Assembly (NCBI RefSeq): GCF_002078505.1
Contig: NZ_LUAV01000014.1
Span: 126,402-190,401, forward strand
DNA length: 64,000 nucleotides
From: Ensifer aridi
GTDB lineage: Bacteria; Pseudomonadota; Alphaproteobacteria; Rhizobiales; Rhizobiaceae
Direction: 5' to 3'
Positions within the stretch are counted from its first letter, which is position 1. Every line of letters starts with the position of its first letter. Of this stretch, positions 10,153 to 19,717 are shown one piece after another. Below the pieces are notes generated by a model that had not been told where the DNA came from, did not search any database, and saw only the letters and a list, made by a program, of their open reading frames with translations. Both the position numbers and the translations under genes were made by a program.

Positions 10153-11181
10153 TCAGCAGCCGAAACGGCTCTGTTCGCTCGTGACCTTTGCCTTCACGGC
10201 GGACGATGCCTTCGGATAGCGTTTGTTCACCTCGCGCAAGGTGGCGCATGCGGTTTCCCGGTTGTCGAGAGCACCAAGCGACATGCCGAGTTTCAAGAGC
10301 ATTTCGGGTGCCTTCGGCGATTTGCCATAGGTCTGATGGGCGTTGAGGAAGGTCTTTGCGGCGTCGCTGTACTTGCCCTGCGAATATTGCGCCTCGCCCA
10401 TCCAGAAGCTTGCGTCGGCCGCCTTGTCGCCCTCCGGGAAGGCAGCGAGATAGTCGCGGAATTCCTGCTCTGCGGTGCCATAGTCGCCGGAAAGCACATG
10501 GCCATAGGCGGATTGGTAGAGGTCGCCGGGGTTGCTCAAGGAAGCCGTCTGCTCGCCGCTTCCGGGATTGTCGTTGAGGCCGCCGCCCTGGCCCGAAACG
10601 CCCGCATCAACGCCCGGCAGAGTAGCATTCACGCCGGGTTGCGCCTCCGTCGTTGCCGAGACCGGATTGCCGCTTTCATCGAAAATGATCTGGCCGAGGG
10701 TCGTGGGCGGAGGAGCAGCACCCGTGGCATCGGGACTGGTGGCCGCCATATCGCCACTGCCCATACTGCCGGCGGGCGCGCTTGTGCTGGGGCTATCCGT
10801 CACCTCGGGGGTGACGGACGCCTGATCGCTTGTTTTCGGCGTTTCAAGTGCGCCGCTCTTCTTGGAGGAAGACTTGCCGCTTTCGAGATCCTGGAAGCGG
10901 AACTCGTTGTCCTCCTGGAACTTCCGGATCTGCTCCTGCATCTGCAGAAGCTGGAAGCTCATTTCCTCGATACGCCCATTGAGCGAGCGGATCTGTTCTT
11001 CGAGTTGGCCGATCCGTGTAACATCGGATGATTGCACCTTCACCACCGGCAAGTCCTTGCTGGCGGCAGCGGTGGGAGGCACCGGGATGAGAAGCCCGGA
11101 AAGCGGCATGGCATTCGCCATTGGGCCGAGACCCGCGAGGGCCGCGAAACCAATCAGTCCTGCCACGACAAATTTCTTCAT
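10153..11181 (-). CDS. cpoB: Tol-Pal cell division coordinator CpoB (YbgF)
   Basis: Periplasmic partner of the Tol-Pal system that links outer-membrane constriction with septal peptidoglycan synthesis. The 342-residue protein has a signal peptide (about 1-24), a coiled coil around residues 57-95 (IGQLEEQIRSLNGRIEEM and following), a long Pro/Ser/Thr-rich linker (about 105-225), and a C-terminal TPR domain (YQSAYGHVLSGDYGTAEQEF onward). That is the YbgF order. The linker is longer than in the E. coli protein, typical for rhizobia. It lies after pal but behind a terminator, so its transcription may be partly uncoupled from the tol operon. Confidence 0.9.
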   Translation of the reverse strand: MKKFVVAGLIGFAALAGLGPMANAMPLSGLLIPVPPTAAASKDLPVVKVQSSDVTRIGQLEEQIRSLNGRIEEMSFQLLQMQEQIRKFQEDNEFRFQDLESGKSSSKKSGALETPKTSDQASVTPEVTDSPSTSAPAGSMGSGDMAATSPDATGAAPPPTTLGQIIFDESGNPVSATTEAQPGVNATLPGVDAGVSGQGGGLNDNPGSGEQTASLSNPGDLYQSAYGHVLSGDYGTAEQEFRDYLAAFPEGDKAADASFWMGEAQYSQGKYSDAAKTFLNAHQTYGKSPKAPEMLLKLGMSLGALDNRETACATLREVNKRYPKASSAVKAKVTSEQSRFGC

Positions 11182-11317
11182 TTCATTTGTCCTGTTCGTA
11201 GCCGATTATCCCACCCTGCGATCGCGGTCCGCAGTACATTCGCCGATTCCATAGGGTGGATGCCGCACAGTTTTCCAATTGCCGTGAAAAAGCAACGGAG
11301 TTCGGCCAAAGTGTGGT

Positions 11318-11346
11318 AAAAAAGAAAAGGCGGCCCGCGGGCCGCC
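11318..11346 (-). terminator. Rho-independent terminator between pal and cpoB
   Basis: Minus strand GGCGGCCC/GGGCCGCC stem followed by TTTTCTTTTTT, 28 bases after the pal stop. It separates the tolQRAB-pal genes from cpoB-tilS. Confidence 0.8.
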
Positions 11347-11373
11347 TTTCAAAGTCATCCTCCAGCCGATTGA

Positions 11374-11904
11374 TCAGCTTCCCGCGCCGCCGAGAACAGT
11401 TACCGCGCGGCGGTTCTGCGACCAGCAGGAGATGTCGTCGCAGACGGCAACCGGCTTCTCCTTGCCGTAAGAGATCGTGCGCATGCGGTTCGCCGGAACC
11501 CCGCGGCTGACGAGGTAATCGCGGGTCGCTGCGGCGCGGCGGGCGCCGAGCGCCAGATTGTATTCACGGGTGCCGCGCTCGTCGGCATGGCCTTCGACGG
11601 TGATGGCGTAGTTCGGGTACTTCGCAAGCCACTGCGCCTGGCGGTCGAGCGTTGCCTGCGCGTCGGCGCGGATCGCGGTCGAGTCGGTATCGAAGAAGAT
11701 GCGGTCGCCGACGTTGACGGTGAAGTCCTGCTGCGAGCCCGGAGTCGCGGCGCCCGCGCCAAGGCCAAGGCCGGCGGCATCGTTCGGCAGGTTCTTCTTG
11801 GAAGCGCAGCCGGCAAGGGCAAGCGTCATGACAAGGGCGAGCATGACTGGATTGCGGGTGATGGTCTGCATGCGGCTTGCCGCCGGGGTGTCAATTCGGC
11901 TCAT
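11374..11904 (-). CDS. pal: Peptidoglycan-associated lipoprotein Pal
   Basis: Outer-membrane lipoprotein that binds peptidoglycan and interacts with TolA and TolB during cell constriction. The 176-residue protein has a lipobox LAGC with the lipidated cysteine at residue 33. Next come a short linker rich in Gly/Ala and the OmpA-like domain with FFDTDSTAIRADAQ, VEGHADERGTREYNLALG and RRAAATRDYL, which hold the peptidoglycan-binding residues. I kept the start at 11904 because AAGGAG lies about 10 bases before it; an internal methionine at residue 12 is an alternative. It is 288 bases after tolB, a larger gap than elsewhere in the cluster. Confidence 0.95.
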   Translation of the reverse strand: MSRIDTPAASRMQTITRNPVMLALVMTLALAGCASKKNLPNDAAGLGLGAGAATPGSQQDFTVNVGDRIFFDTDSTAIRADAQATLDRQAQWLAKYPNYAITVEGHADERGTREYNLALGARRAAATRDYLVSRGVPANRMRTISYGKEKPVAVCDDISCWSQNRRAVTVLGGAGS

Positions 11905-12089
11905 GGGGCCGGGTCTCCTTGAGAAGTGGCTGAATTCACGGTTGCCAGACTGTAACCGGAAGCGGTTAATTGCTTTTCAACAGTTATGGTTAACAAATCG
12001 ACAATCTGCATTGGGCGCCTGCTACACCAGCACTTTGCGGCGAGAAAGCGGCACATCCGTCACATTCCCCGCCGCATCTGTGGACACTC

Positions 12090-12125
12090 GATCACGATGC
12101 TTTTCGGGTCGATTCACTCGTGATC
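12090..12125. repeat. Palindromic GATCACGA repeat, diverged copy
   Basis: GATCACGA (12090-12097) and TCGTGATC (12118-12125) form inverted arms around a loop beginning TGCTTTTCGG. It resembles the perfect palindrome at 29688-29733 and the partial one at 35293-35335. A further GC hairpin (GGCGGG/CCCGCC) near 12151-12172 directly follows the tolB stop on the minus strand. Confidence 0.5.
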
Positions 12126-12192
12126 GACTCTATCGCCTCAAGATGCGGGATGCGGGCGGGAAAAACCCGCCACGCATTTCCGTGATCCCGCT

Positions 12193-13503
12193 CTATTCCA
12201 TCAGCGGCGACCAGGCCGGGTCGGAAGCGAAGCCCTTCGTCGGAATGAGCTGCTCATTGTAGCCCGTGAGGTCGATCGAATAGAGCTGCGGCCCGCCGGC
12301 GCCCGCATTCTGACGGAAGAACATCAGGACGCGGCCGTTCGGCGCCCAGGTCGGGCCTTCATTGTGGAAGCCGGTCGTCAGGATGCGCTCGCCGGAACCG
12401 TCCGGCTTCATCACGCCGATCGAGAACTTGCCGCCGGACTGCTTGGTGAAGGCGATGAGGTCGCCGCGCGGGGACCAGACCGGCGTCGAATAGGAGCCGT
12501 CACCGAAGGAGATGCGCGTCTGGCCGGAGCCGTCGGCACCCATCACGTAGAGCTGCTGCTTGCCGCCGCGGTCGCTTTCGAAGACTATGCGGCTGCCGTC
12601 CGGCGAATAGGAGGGCGAGGTATCGATCGCCGCGGTGTTGGTGAGCCGCGTGGTCGTGCGCGAGCGCAGGTCCATCGTGTAGATGTTGGCATTGCCTTCC
12701 TGCTGCAGGCTCATGATCACCCGCTGGCCATCCGGCGAGAAGCGCGGCGCGAAGGTCATGCCCGGGAAATTCCCGACCACTTCGCGCTGTCCGGTTTCGA
12801 GCTGCAGCAGATAGACGCGCGGCTGCTGGTTCTCGAAAGACATGTAGGTGATTTCCTGACGATTCGGCGAGAAGCGCGGCGTCAGAACGATGTCGTTGGA
12901 ATTGGTCAGCGCGCGGGCGTTGAAGCCATCCTGGTCCATGATCGCGAGCTGACGCTTGCGGGCATTCTTCGGACCGCTTTCGGCGACATAAACGATGCGG
13001 GTATCGAAATAGCCTTTCTCGCCCGTGATCCGCTCATAGATCGCATCGGCGATGATATGGGCGACGCGGCGCCAGTTTTCCGGCTGGGTGTAGAACTGCT
13101 GGCCGAGCATCTGCTGTCCGGCGAAGGTATCCCACAGGCGGAACTCCGCCTTCAGCCTGCCGTCGCCTTCCTGGGTTACTCGGCCGGTGACGAGCGCCTG
13201 CGCATTGATGACCTTCCAGTCCTCAAAGCGCGGGGCGGCGTCCGGATTGGATATCTTCTCGATGAACGCGCCCTTGTCGATCGGCGCGAAAAGCCCGGAG
13301 CGCTTGAGATCGGCGGCGACCACGTCGGAGATCTTCTGAGCGAGCTCGCCCTGCAGGAAGTCGGTGATCGCGATCGGCAGCGGCTCGACGTTACCCTTGT
13401 TGATGTTGATTTCGACGAGCGCGTTTGCCGGCGAGGCAATGAGCCCGCAGCCTGCAAACAGTACAACCAGGAGGCGGAAGATATTGCGTCTCAGCATTTC
13501 CAT
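12193..13503 (-). CDS. tolB: Tol-Pal translocation protein TolB
   Basis: Periplasmic protein that bridges Pal and TolA. The 436-residue length is typical. A signal peptide ends near SPANALVEI, followed by the N-terminal alpha/beta domain ([19 protein letters not shown]) and a C-terminal six-bladed propeller. The propeller repeats are obvious: [77 protein letters not shown] and [10 protein letters not shown]. It is 80 bases downstream of tolA and forms part of the tolQRAB-pal operon. Confidence 0.96.
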   Translation of the reverse strand: MEMLRRNIFRLLVVLFAGCGLIASPANALVEININKGNVEPLPIAITDFLQGELAQKISDVVAADLKRSGLFAPIDKGAFIEKISNPDAAPRFEDWKVINAQALVTGRVTQEGDGRLKAEFRLWDTFAGQQMLGQQFYTQPENWRRVAHIIADAIYERITGEKGYFDTRIVYVAESGPKNARKRQLAIMDQDGFNARALTNSNDIVLTPRFSPNRQEITYMSFENQQPRVYLLQLETGQREVVGNFPGMTFAPRFSPDGQRVIMSLQQEGNANIYTMDLRSRTTTRLTNTAAIDTSPSYSPDGSRIVFESDRGGKQQLYVMGADGSGQTRISFGDGSYSTPVWSPRGDLIAFTKQSGGKFSIGVMKPDGSGERILTTGFHNEGPTWAPNGRVLMFFRQNAGAGGPQLYSIDLTGYNEQLIPTKGFASDPAWSPLME

Positions 13504-13583
13504 AAAGCCTTTCAGCCTTTCATCTTTCCAGCGCGGGATGAGGAAGAGTACGTGCGGTTTCCGCCGCGTCCCGCCTAACCTAT

Positions 13584-14654
13584 CTAGAGCATCGAGCTCG
13601 GGTCGAAGTTGACGACGACCTCACTCCACGAATCGTATTTGTCGGCCGGCAGCCCCTTGAAGGGCGTGGATTTCAAGATGGCGCGGCGCGCACCACCCAT
13701 CAGCGCCCGGCGCGCCGCATCGGAGCCGCCGGTCGCCTCGACCTCCGGCTCGCCGATGAGCTCGCCGTTCGGATCGAGCCGCATCGTCACCTTGATGCGA
13801 ACATCCGCCGCGTCGGCCATGCCGGGAATGATCGACCAATTGTTCTGGATCTGGCCGCGAAGCGCGTCCATCTCGCTCTGGGAAAGCGTGTTGCCGGTCG
13901 TCGTCTTCTTGCCGCCGAGTGCCGCTTCCTCGGTCGAGCGCTTGGCGCCGCCGCCGGAGGATTCCTGCTTGTTGAGCAGTGCGGCGATCTCGTCGGCGTT
14001 GAAGTCGCTCTCCTTCTGGGAGGACGGCTTCTTCTGCTCCTTCTTCGCCTCTTCCTTCTTGCGTTCCGGCGTCTTCGCCGTCTGTGCGGGCTTCTCGACC
14101 TTGGGCTTCAACTGCGGCGTCGGCACCTTGTCGGGCAGGGCCTCGGCCTCCGGATTTTCCGCCGGCTGTTCTTCCGCCGGCATCGGTTCCGGCTTCACAT
14201 CGGGCTTCACTTCTTGCTTCGGCTCGGGAAGTGCCGCCACTTCCGTTGCCGGTTCGGCAGCGGGCTTGGTCTCCTCGACCTTTTCGATCTCTTCCTTCAC
14301 CGGGTCGGGTGTCGGCGGGGCCTTTTCGGTCTTTTCAGGAGCAGCGGCAGACTCGTTGTCGACAGGCTTCGCATTCGGCGTCGGCGGTGTCTTCAAGTCC
14401 ACGTCGTTGTCGCCGATGTTCTCGGCATTCTCGACAGGCGTCGGCTTTTTCGTCGGAACGGGCGAGGCCTTTTCCTTGGCCGGCGCCTTCTTGTCACCCT
14501 GCTGAATCTGCGTGATCGATTCCACCGGAACGATGTCGACCGGCAGCGCCTCGACATCCGCGACCTCGAAGTCGGCCGGGCTGCCAAGCGACACCAGCGC
14601 CCAGGTCAGGACCAAGGCGTGGAGGACAGCAGATGTAGCAAGACCGCCCTTCAT
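13584..14654 (-). CDS. tolA: Tol-Pal inner-membrane protein TolA
   Basis: Energy-transducing protein that spans the periplasm from TolQR to TolB/Pal. The 356-residue chain has one N-terminal membrane segment (about residues 5-24, [17 protein letters not shown]). A long Pro/Glu/Lys/Ala-rich region follows (about 55-240, with alternating KP, PE and EE runs expected to be extended or helical). The C-terminal domain (about 255-356) contains [15 protein letters not shown] and a TonB/TolA-like end. The composition of the central region differs sharply from its neighbours, which is normal for TolA. tolR ends 9 bases before its start. Confidence 0.93.
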   Translation of the reverse strand: MKGGLATSAVLHALVLTWALVSLGSPADFEVADVEALPVDIVPVESITQIQQGDKKAPAKEKASPVPTKKPTPVENAENIGDNDVDLKTPPTPNAKPVDNESAAAPEKTEKAPPTPDPVKEEIEKVEETKPAAEPATEVAALPEPKQEVKPDVKPEPMPAEEQPAENPEAEALPDKVPTPQLKPKVEKPAQTAKTPERKKEEAKKEQKKPSSQKESDFNADEIAALLNKQESSGGGAKRSTEEAALGGKKTTTGNTLSQSEMDALRGQIQNNWSIIPGMADAADVRIKVTMRLDPNGELIGEPEVEATGGSDAARRALMGGARRAILKSTPFKGLPADKYDSWSEVVVNFDPSSML

Positions 14655-14663
14655 GATCGGGGA

Positions 14664-15113
14664 TCACTTTTCCTGTTCTTGAAGGGTCACTAGACCGAGA
14701 TTCTTGAAGCCGGCCGCAGAGATGCGCGCCATCACCTTCATCACCGTGCCGTAATCGGCATTGGTGTCGCCGCGCACGTAGATGCGCTCGTTATAGCCGG
14801 TGGTCGCGATCGCCTCGAGCTTCGGAACGACCTCGTCGATCGCGATCGGCGTTTCCTGCAGGAAGATCTCGCCGGCAGGGTTGACCGAAACGGTGATCGG
14901 CTGCGTGTCGGCATTCATCGCCTTCGCCTGCGTTTCCGGCAGGTCGATCGGCACGCCGACCGTCATCATCGGGGCCGCCACCATGAAGATGATCAGAAGC
15001 ACCAGCATGACGTCGACGAGAGGCGTAACGTTGATCTCGCTGATCGCGCCTCTCCTGCCGCCACGCCGGCGACGTCCGCCCGAACCCTTGGCTCCGCCAA
15101 CTGCCATACCCAT
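14664..15113 (-). CDS. tolR: Tol-Pal inner-membrane protein TolR
   Basis: Stator subunit that with TolQ uses the proton gradient to energise TolA. The 149-residue protein has a basic N terminus (GRRRRGGRRG), then EINVTPLVDVMLVLLIIFMV, where the aspartate in PLVDV is the conserved proton-carrying residue of the ExbD/TolR family. A periplasmic domain ending LGLVTLQEQEK follows. It starts 16 bases after tolQ and ends 9 bases before tolA, consistent with a tightly packed operon. Confidence 0.95.
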   Translation of the reverse strand: MGMAVGGAKGSGGRRRRGGRRGAISEINVTPLVDVMLVLLIIFMVAAPMMTVGVPIDLPETQAKAMNADTQPITVSVNPAGEIFLQETPIAIDEVVPKLEAIATTGYNERIYVRGDTNADYGTVMKVMARISAAGFKNLGLVTLQEQEK

Positions 15114-15129
15114 CAGCGTGATCTCCGTG

Positions 15130-15849
15130 TTACTGCGCGGCCTGACGCGAAGGCTGCAGCTTCTCGTCGATCTGCCGCGACAGGATGGCGGAGAACTCGT
15201 CGGCGAAGGCTTCCATGCGTGCCGTCAGCTTGCCGGCATCGGCGGTGAATTTGTTGTAGGCGATAACGGCGGGAATGGCGGCGAGCAGGCCGATGGCGGT
15301 CGCGAGAAGCGCTTCGGCGATGCCGGGGGCGACGACGGCGAGATTGGTCGACTTCGAACCGGCGATCGCCTGGAACGAGGTCATGATACCGACGACGGTG
15401 CCGAAGAGACCGATGAAAGGAGCGGCCGAGCCGATGGTCGCGAGCGAGCCGAGCCGAGCCTCGAGCGTTTCGGATTCACGGGCGAGCGTCACGTCCATTG
15501 CACGGTCGATGCGCATCTGCAGGCCGATCGGCGAACGGGCGCCGCGCTCGAAGCTCTTCTTCCATTCGCGCATTGCCGAAACGAAAATCGCACCCATGCC
15601 GGTCGTCTGCCGGTCCGAAAGGGTGCGGTAGAGTTCCTCGAGCGATTGCCCCGACCAGAAGACCTGCTCGAAATTGTCGAGCTGGCGACGAACACGCCCG
15701 TAATTCAGGATCTTGTCGACGACGATCGCCCAGGTCCAGACCGAGGCTCCAATCAGCCCCAGCATGACCAGCTTCACGACCAAGCCCGCTTCCATGAAGA
15801 GCGACCAAAGGGTCACATCGCTCGTCGCGGCCAATCCAACCTGTTCCAT
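15130..15849 (-). CDS. tolQ: Tol-Pal proton channel subunit TolQ
   Basis: Three-segment membrane protein of the MotA/TolQ/ExbB family forming the proton channel with TolR. The 239-residue length is usual. Membrane segments are LVVKLVMLGLIGASVWTWAI (about 27-46), a second starting IGSAAPFIGLFGTVVGIM (about 137-160) and a third ending GLLAAIPAVIAYN (about 172-200); GLFGTVVGIM is the family signature. It is the first gene of the minus-strand tol set. Its usual upstream neighbour ybgC is 3.9 kb away, separated by ku-ligD. Nothing else is recognisable in the 368 bases between tolQ and ku, which must contain the divergent promoters. Confidence 0.96.
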   Translation of the reverse strand: MEQVGLAATSDVTLWSLFMEAGLVVKLVMLGLIGASVWTWAIVVDKILNYGRVRRQLDNFEQVFWSGQSLEELYRTLSDRQTTGMGAIFVSAMREWKKSFERGARSPIGLQMRIDRAMDVTLARESETLEARLGSLATIGSAAPFIGLFGTVVGIMTSFQAIAGSKSTNLAVVAPGIAEALLATAIGLLAAIPAVIAYNKFTADAGKLTARMEAFADEFSAILSRQIDEKLQPSRQAAQ

Positions 15850-16217
15850 CGATTTCAGTCCCCGAATCCAAACACCCGGCAGAGCAATTCATTGCTCATG
15901 ACCGGGTCGCCCAAACGTCCTGCTGCAAAGAATGCCCCGGTATGCCACCGATCGCGGCATTGCGATCTATTCGCTTCAGCCTGCCTTCTTGCCGTCAATT
16001 TTGGTCAAAGGATGACGTGCACTGCACAAATCCTGATGCACCGATTAAGACAGCATTATCGTTAAGGGAGTGTTACCGGAACGGCACTTCACGGCCGCTC
16101 TAGCGCGGAACTTCGCCCGAGCTTGTACGTTTGGGGGCAATGAGCGCCTGGCGGCCGAAACAGAAGCGGAGAAAGCCGGTGCGGCGATCCGCTCGCCGCA
16201 AAGTTTGAGGTGCAGAC

Positions 16218-17072
16218 ATGGCACCTCGCGCGATGTGGAAAGGGCAGCTTCGTCTTTCGCTAGTCTCGATACCTGTCGAGCTCTTCAGCGCGACTCGCTC
16301 GGGAGCAAGCATTTCCTTCCGTCAGATCCACAAGCCCTCGGGCAAGCCGATCCACTACCAGAAGGTGGTCGAAGGCATCGGGCCGGTCGACGTCGACGAT
16401 ATCGTCAAGGGCTATGAATATGACGACGACCGGTACGTCCTGCTCGAGCCAGAGGAAGTCGACGCGGTCAAGCTCGAGACCAAGAAGACGCTGGAGCTGG
16501 TTCAGTTCGTCGACACCAGCGATATTCCGCCGCTCTATTTCGACAAGCCCTATTACCTCGTGCCGGCCGATGAGCTGGCCGAGGATGCCTACCGCGTCGT
16601 GCGCGACGCGCTGAGGACCTCGAATAAGATCGGGCTCGGGCAACTGGCACTGCGGGGCCGGGAATATCTCGTCGCCGTGAAGCCGTGCGGCGATGGCCTC
16701 CTGCTGGAAACGCTGCGCTATGCCGACGAGCTGCGCAAAGCCGACCCTATGTTCTCCGAGATCTCCGGCAAGAAGGCCGACAAGGAACTCCTGGACGTCG
16801 CGACCGCACTGATCGAGCGCAAGACCGCCCCCTTCAACGCCGAAGCCTTCAAGGACAACTACGCCGCGGCACTCAAGGAGCTGGTGAAGCGCAAGATGAA
16901 GGGCAAGTCTGGGCGGGTTGAGATCGAGGAGGAGGAGCGTCCTCAAAAGCGGGGCGACAATGTCGTCGACCTGATGGCTGCATTGAAGAAGAGCCTCGAA
17001 AGCGGCGAAGGCAAGAAACCGCAGACGAAAGCGCAATCTTCTTCGCGCCGTGGTCGGCGCAAATCGGCATGA
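16218..17072 (+). CDS. ku: DNA end-binding protein Ku
   Basis: Homodimeric ring that binds double-strand DNA ends and recruits LigD for non-homologous end joining. The 284-residue protein opens with MAPRAMWKGQLRLSLVSIPV, the standard bacterial Ku start, and shows VDTSDIPPLYFDKPYYLVP and the core segment GREYLVAVKPCGDGLLLETLRY. It ends in a basic tail (SSRRGRRKSA) typical of the C-terminal extension of bacterial Ku. A GAGGTG sequence before the ATG supports the start. The stop overlaps the ligD start, so the two form an operon on the strand opposite tol. Many rhizobia carry several ku copies; which one this is cannot be told here. Confidence 0.95.
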   Translation: MAPRAMWKGQLRLSLVSIPVELFSATRSGASISFRQIHKPSGKPIHYQKVVEGIGPVDVDDIVKGYEYDDDRYVLLEPEEVDAVKLETKKTLELVQFVDTSDIPPLYFDKPYYLVPADELAEDAYRVVRDALRTSNKIGLGQLALRGREYLVAVKPCGDGLLLETLRYADELRKADPMFSEISGKKADKELLDVATALIERKTAPFNAEAFKDNYAAALKELVKRKMKGKSGRVEIEEEERPQKRGDNVVDLMAALKKSLESGEGKKPQTKAQSSSRRGRRKSA

Positions 17073-19678
17073 GGATCATCATGGCCGTGCGCAACGAACC
17101 GCTTTCCGAATACAATCGGCGCCGCGATTTTACGAAAACGCGCGAACCGAGGGGCTCGATGGTGCGAGCCCACGCCGGAAAGAAACGCTTTCTCGTCCAG
17201 AAACATGAGGCGACGCGGCTCCACTACGACTTCCGCCTCGAATGGCGCGGCGTGCTGAAGAGCTGGGCGGTCACGCGTGGCCCGAGCCTCAACCCGGAAG
17301 ACAAGCGGCTCGCCGTGCAAACCGAGGATCACCCTCTCGCTTACGGCGATTTCGAGGGAACGATACCCAAAGGGCAATATGGCGGCGGCACCGTGATGCT
17401 CTGGGACACGGGCTGGTGGGAGCCGGACGACGATCCTGACGAAGGCCTGAAGGAGGGAAAGCTCACCTTCCGGCTGCACGGGAGCCGGATGAACGGTGGC
17501 TGGGCGCTCGTTCGCATGCGGCCGCGCGAGGGCGAAAAGCGCGAAAACTGGCTCCTGGTCAAGGAAGCCGACGAGGCCGCCTCGGACGATGGCGAGAGCC
17601 TGATTCGGGAGAACATCACCAGCGTGCGTACCGGCCGCACCATGAACGAGATCGCCGAAGGCAAGGGTGAAAAAAGGGCGCATGTCTGGCACTCCGACAA
17701 GAGCGTGGCGGCCAATCTGAAGGCGGGCGCAATTGCCGAGAATGAAAAGGCGCAAAAGCGCCCGGCGCGGAAACCCTCCGCGAAACCGCCCGCTTTCAGG
17801 CCACCGCAGCTTGCGACCCTGGTGACGAAAGCGCCCGCCGGCGACGGTTGGCTGAACGAGGCCAAGTTCGATGGCTACCGGCTGATATGCGCCGTCGCCG
17901 GCGGGAACGTCCGCTGCTATACACGCAACGGGCTCGACTGGACGGAGAAGTTCTCCGCGGTCGCCTCCGCGCTCGCCGAGCTCGACTGCAAATCCGCTCT
18001 GATCGACGGCGAGGTGGTCGCCTTGTCGGACGCGGGTTCAAAGTTCTCCGCCCTTCAGAAGGCGCTCAGAACCGGTGCAGGCACCCGGCTATACGCCTTC
18101 GACCTGGTGGAACTCGACGGCAAGGACCTGAGCGGCGAGCCGCTCGTCGAAAGAAAGGAGAAGCTGAGGGCTCTGCTTGAGTCGCTTGGCCCAATGGCGA
18201 CCGTCCAGTACAGTGAACACGTCCGTGGCAGCGGCGAGCATGTGCTTGCGGCCATGTGCAGGGCCGGATTGGAAGGCATCATCGCCAAGGAGGCGAACGC
18301 CCCTTACCGTGGCGGCCGCACGCGAAGCTGGCTCAAGGTGAAATGCACGAGGCGGCAGGAATTCGTCATCGGCGGCTATACGCCCTCGTCAAAGAAAGGC
18401 CGCCCCTTTGCCTCACTGCTTCTCGGCACTTTCGAGGGCGAGAAGCTCGTCTACCGAGGAGGGGTCGGCACAGGGTTCAGCGGGGAAACGATGGACGAAC
18501 TTGCTGCCGCCTTCGCCAAGCGCAAGCGCCGCACGTCGCCATTCGAAACGGTGCCGCGGGAACGAAGCCGAGAGGCCGTCTGGCTGACGCCAGATCTGGT
18601 GGCGGAAGTGGACTTCACCGAATTCACGGCCGACGGACACGTCCGCCACGGCTCATTCGAGGGATTGCGCGAGGACAAGGAGGCCAAGGCCGTGAAACTG
18701 GAAACGCCAAAGCCGGCGGACGCCGAAGCGCAGACAGGCAAGAGCAAATCCTCGGCGAAGCCGAGCAAGGCTTCGCGCGCCGAGGGCGATGCCGATGTCC
18801 TCGGCATCCGCATTTCGCACCCCGATCGCATCCTCTTCAAGGGTCAGGGTATCACCAAGATCGACCTCGCCCGCTACTATGGGGTGGTCGCCGACCGAAT
18901 GCTCGCCTTTGCCGCCGACCATCCCGTTTCACTGGTCAGATGCCCACAGGGCGGCGAGCGGCAATGCTTTTTCCAGAAGCATGCGAGCGATGGCTTCCCG
19001 GATGAAATCCGCGAAGTACCGATCACGGAGGCCTCGGGAGATACCGAAAACTACATGTACGTGCACGATGCCAAGGGCCTCGTCGCCGCCGTGCAGATGG
19101 GCACGCTGGAGTTTCACATCTGGGGTGCGACGATCAACCGGCTGGAAAAGCCCGATCGTCTGGTTTTCGACCTCGACCCCGATCCGAGCGTTGACTTCGC
19201 CACTGTGAAGAAGGCGGCCGCGACCCTGCGCGACGAACTTGCCGGTATCGGCCTCAAGACGGTCGCCATGGTGACCGGCGGCAAGGGAGTCCACGTCATC
19301 GTGCCGCTCCGTCCGCACGCCGAATGGGATGAGGCGAAACGCTTCGCCAAAGCCGTTGCGCAAGGTTTCGCCGAGCGTGATCCGGACCATTTCGTCGCCA
19401 CCATGTCGAAGGCGAAGCGCAAAGGGCGAATTTTCATCGATTGGCTCAGGAACGATCGCGGCGCTACGGCCATTGCCCCCTACTCCACACGCGCCCGCGA
19501 GGGCGGACCGGTAGCGACACCTGTCGCCTGGGAGGAACTCGCGGAGCTCGATGCCGCCGACACCTTCCTAATTCCGGAAATGATCGAGCGCATCGAGGCA
19601 GGCACCGATCCGTGGCAGGAGATCGGCAAGGTCAGCCAGTCGTTGACGAAGAAGATACTGGGCACTGTCGCCGTGTGA
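17069..19678 (+). CDS. ligD: Multifunctional DNA ligase D
   Basis: End-processing and sealing enzyme of bacterial end joining. The 869-residue protein has all three modules in the order phosphoesterase, ligase, polymerase. The phosphoesterase (about 25-190) shows FLVQKHEATRLHYDFRLE and GTIPKGQYGGGTVMLWD. The ATP-dependent ligase (about 240-530) has NEAKFDGYR, with the lysine that is adenylylated, and EGIIAKEANAPYRGGRT. The primase-like polymerase (about 580-869) has QMGTLEFHIWG and the metal site DLDPDP. Start is either the ATG overlapping the ku stop (17069) or one four codons later (17081). All catalytic motifs appear intact. Confidence 0.96.
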   Translation: MRIIMAVRNEPLSEYNRRRDFTKTREPRGSMVRAHAGKKRFLVQKHEATRLHYDFRLEWRGVLKSWAVTRGPSLNPEDKRLAVQTEDHPLAYGDFEGTIPKGQYGGGTVMLWDTGWWEPDDDPDEGLKEGKLTFRLHGSRMNGGWALVRMRPREGEKRENWLLVKEADEAASDDGESLIRENITSVRTGRTMNEIAEGKGEKRAHVWHSDKSVAANLKAGAIAENEKAQKRPARKPSAKPPAFRPPQLATLVTKAPAGDGWLNEAKFDGYRLICAVAGGNVRCYTRNGLDWTEKFSAVASALAELDCKSALIDGEVVALSDAGSKFSALQKALRTGAGTRLYAFDLVELDGKDLSGEPLVERKEKLRALLESLGPMATVQYSEHVRGSGEHVLAAMCRAGLEGIIAKEANAPYRGGRTRSWLKVKCTRRQEFVIGGYTPSSKKGRPFASLLLGTFEGEKLVYRGGVGTGFSGETMDELAAAFAKRKRRTSPFETVPRERSREAVWLTPDLVAEVDFTEFTADGHVRHGSFEGLREDKEAKAVKLETPKPADAEAQTGKSKSSAKPSKASRAEGDADVLGIRISHPDRILFKGQGITKIDLARYYGVVADRMLAFAADHPVSLVRCPQGGERQCFFQKHASDGFPDEIREVPITEASGDTENYMYVHDAKGLVAAVQMGTLEFHIWGATINRLEKPDRLVFDLDPDPSVDFATVKKAAATLRDELAGIGLKTVAMVTGGKGVHVIVPLRPHAEWDEAKRFAKAVAQGFAERDPDHFVATMSKAKRKGRIFIDWLRNDRGATAIAPYSTRAREGGPVATPVAWEELAELDAADTFLIPEMIERIEAGTDPWQEIGKVSQSLTKKILGTVAV

Positions 19679-19717
19679 ACGGCGACCGCTGAGACGGCAT
19701 AGCGGGAGCTGGGGCGG

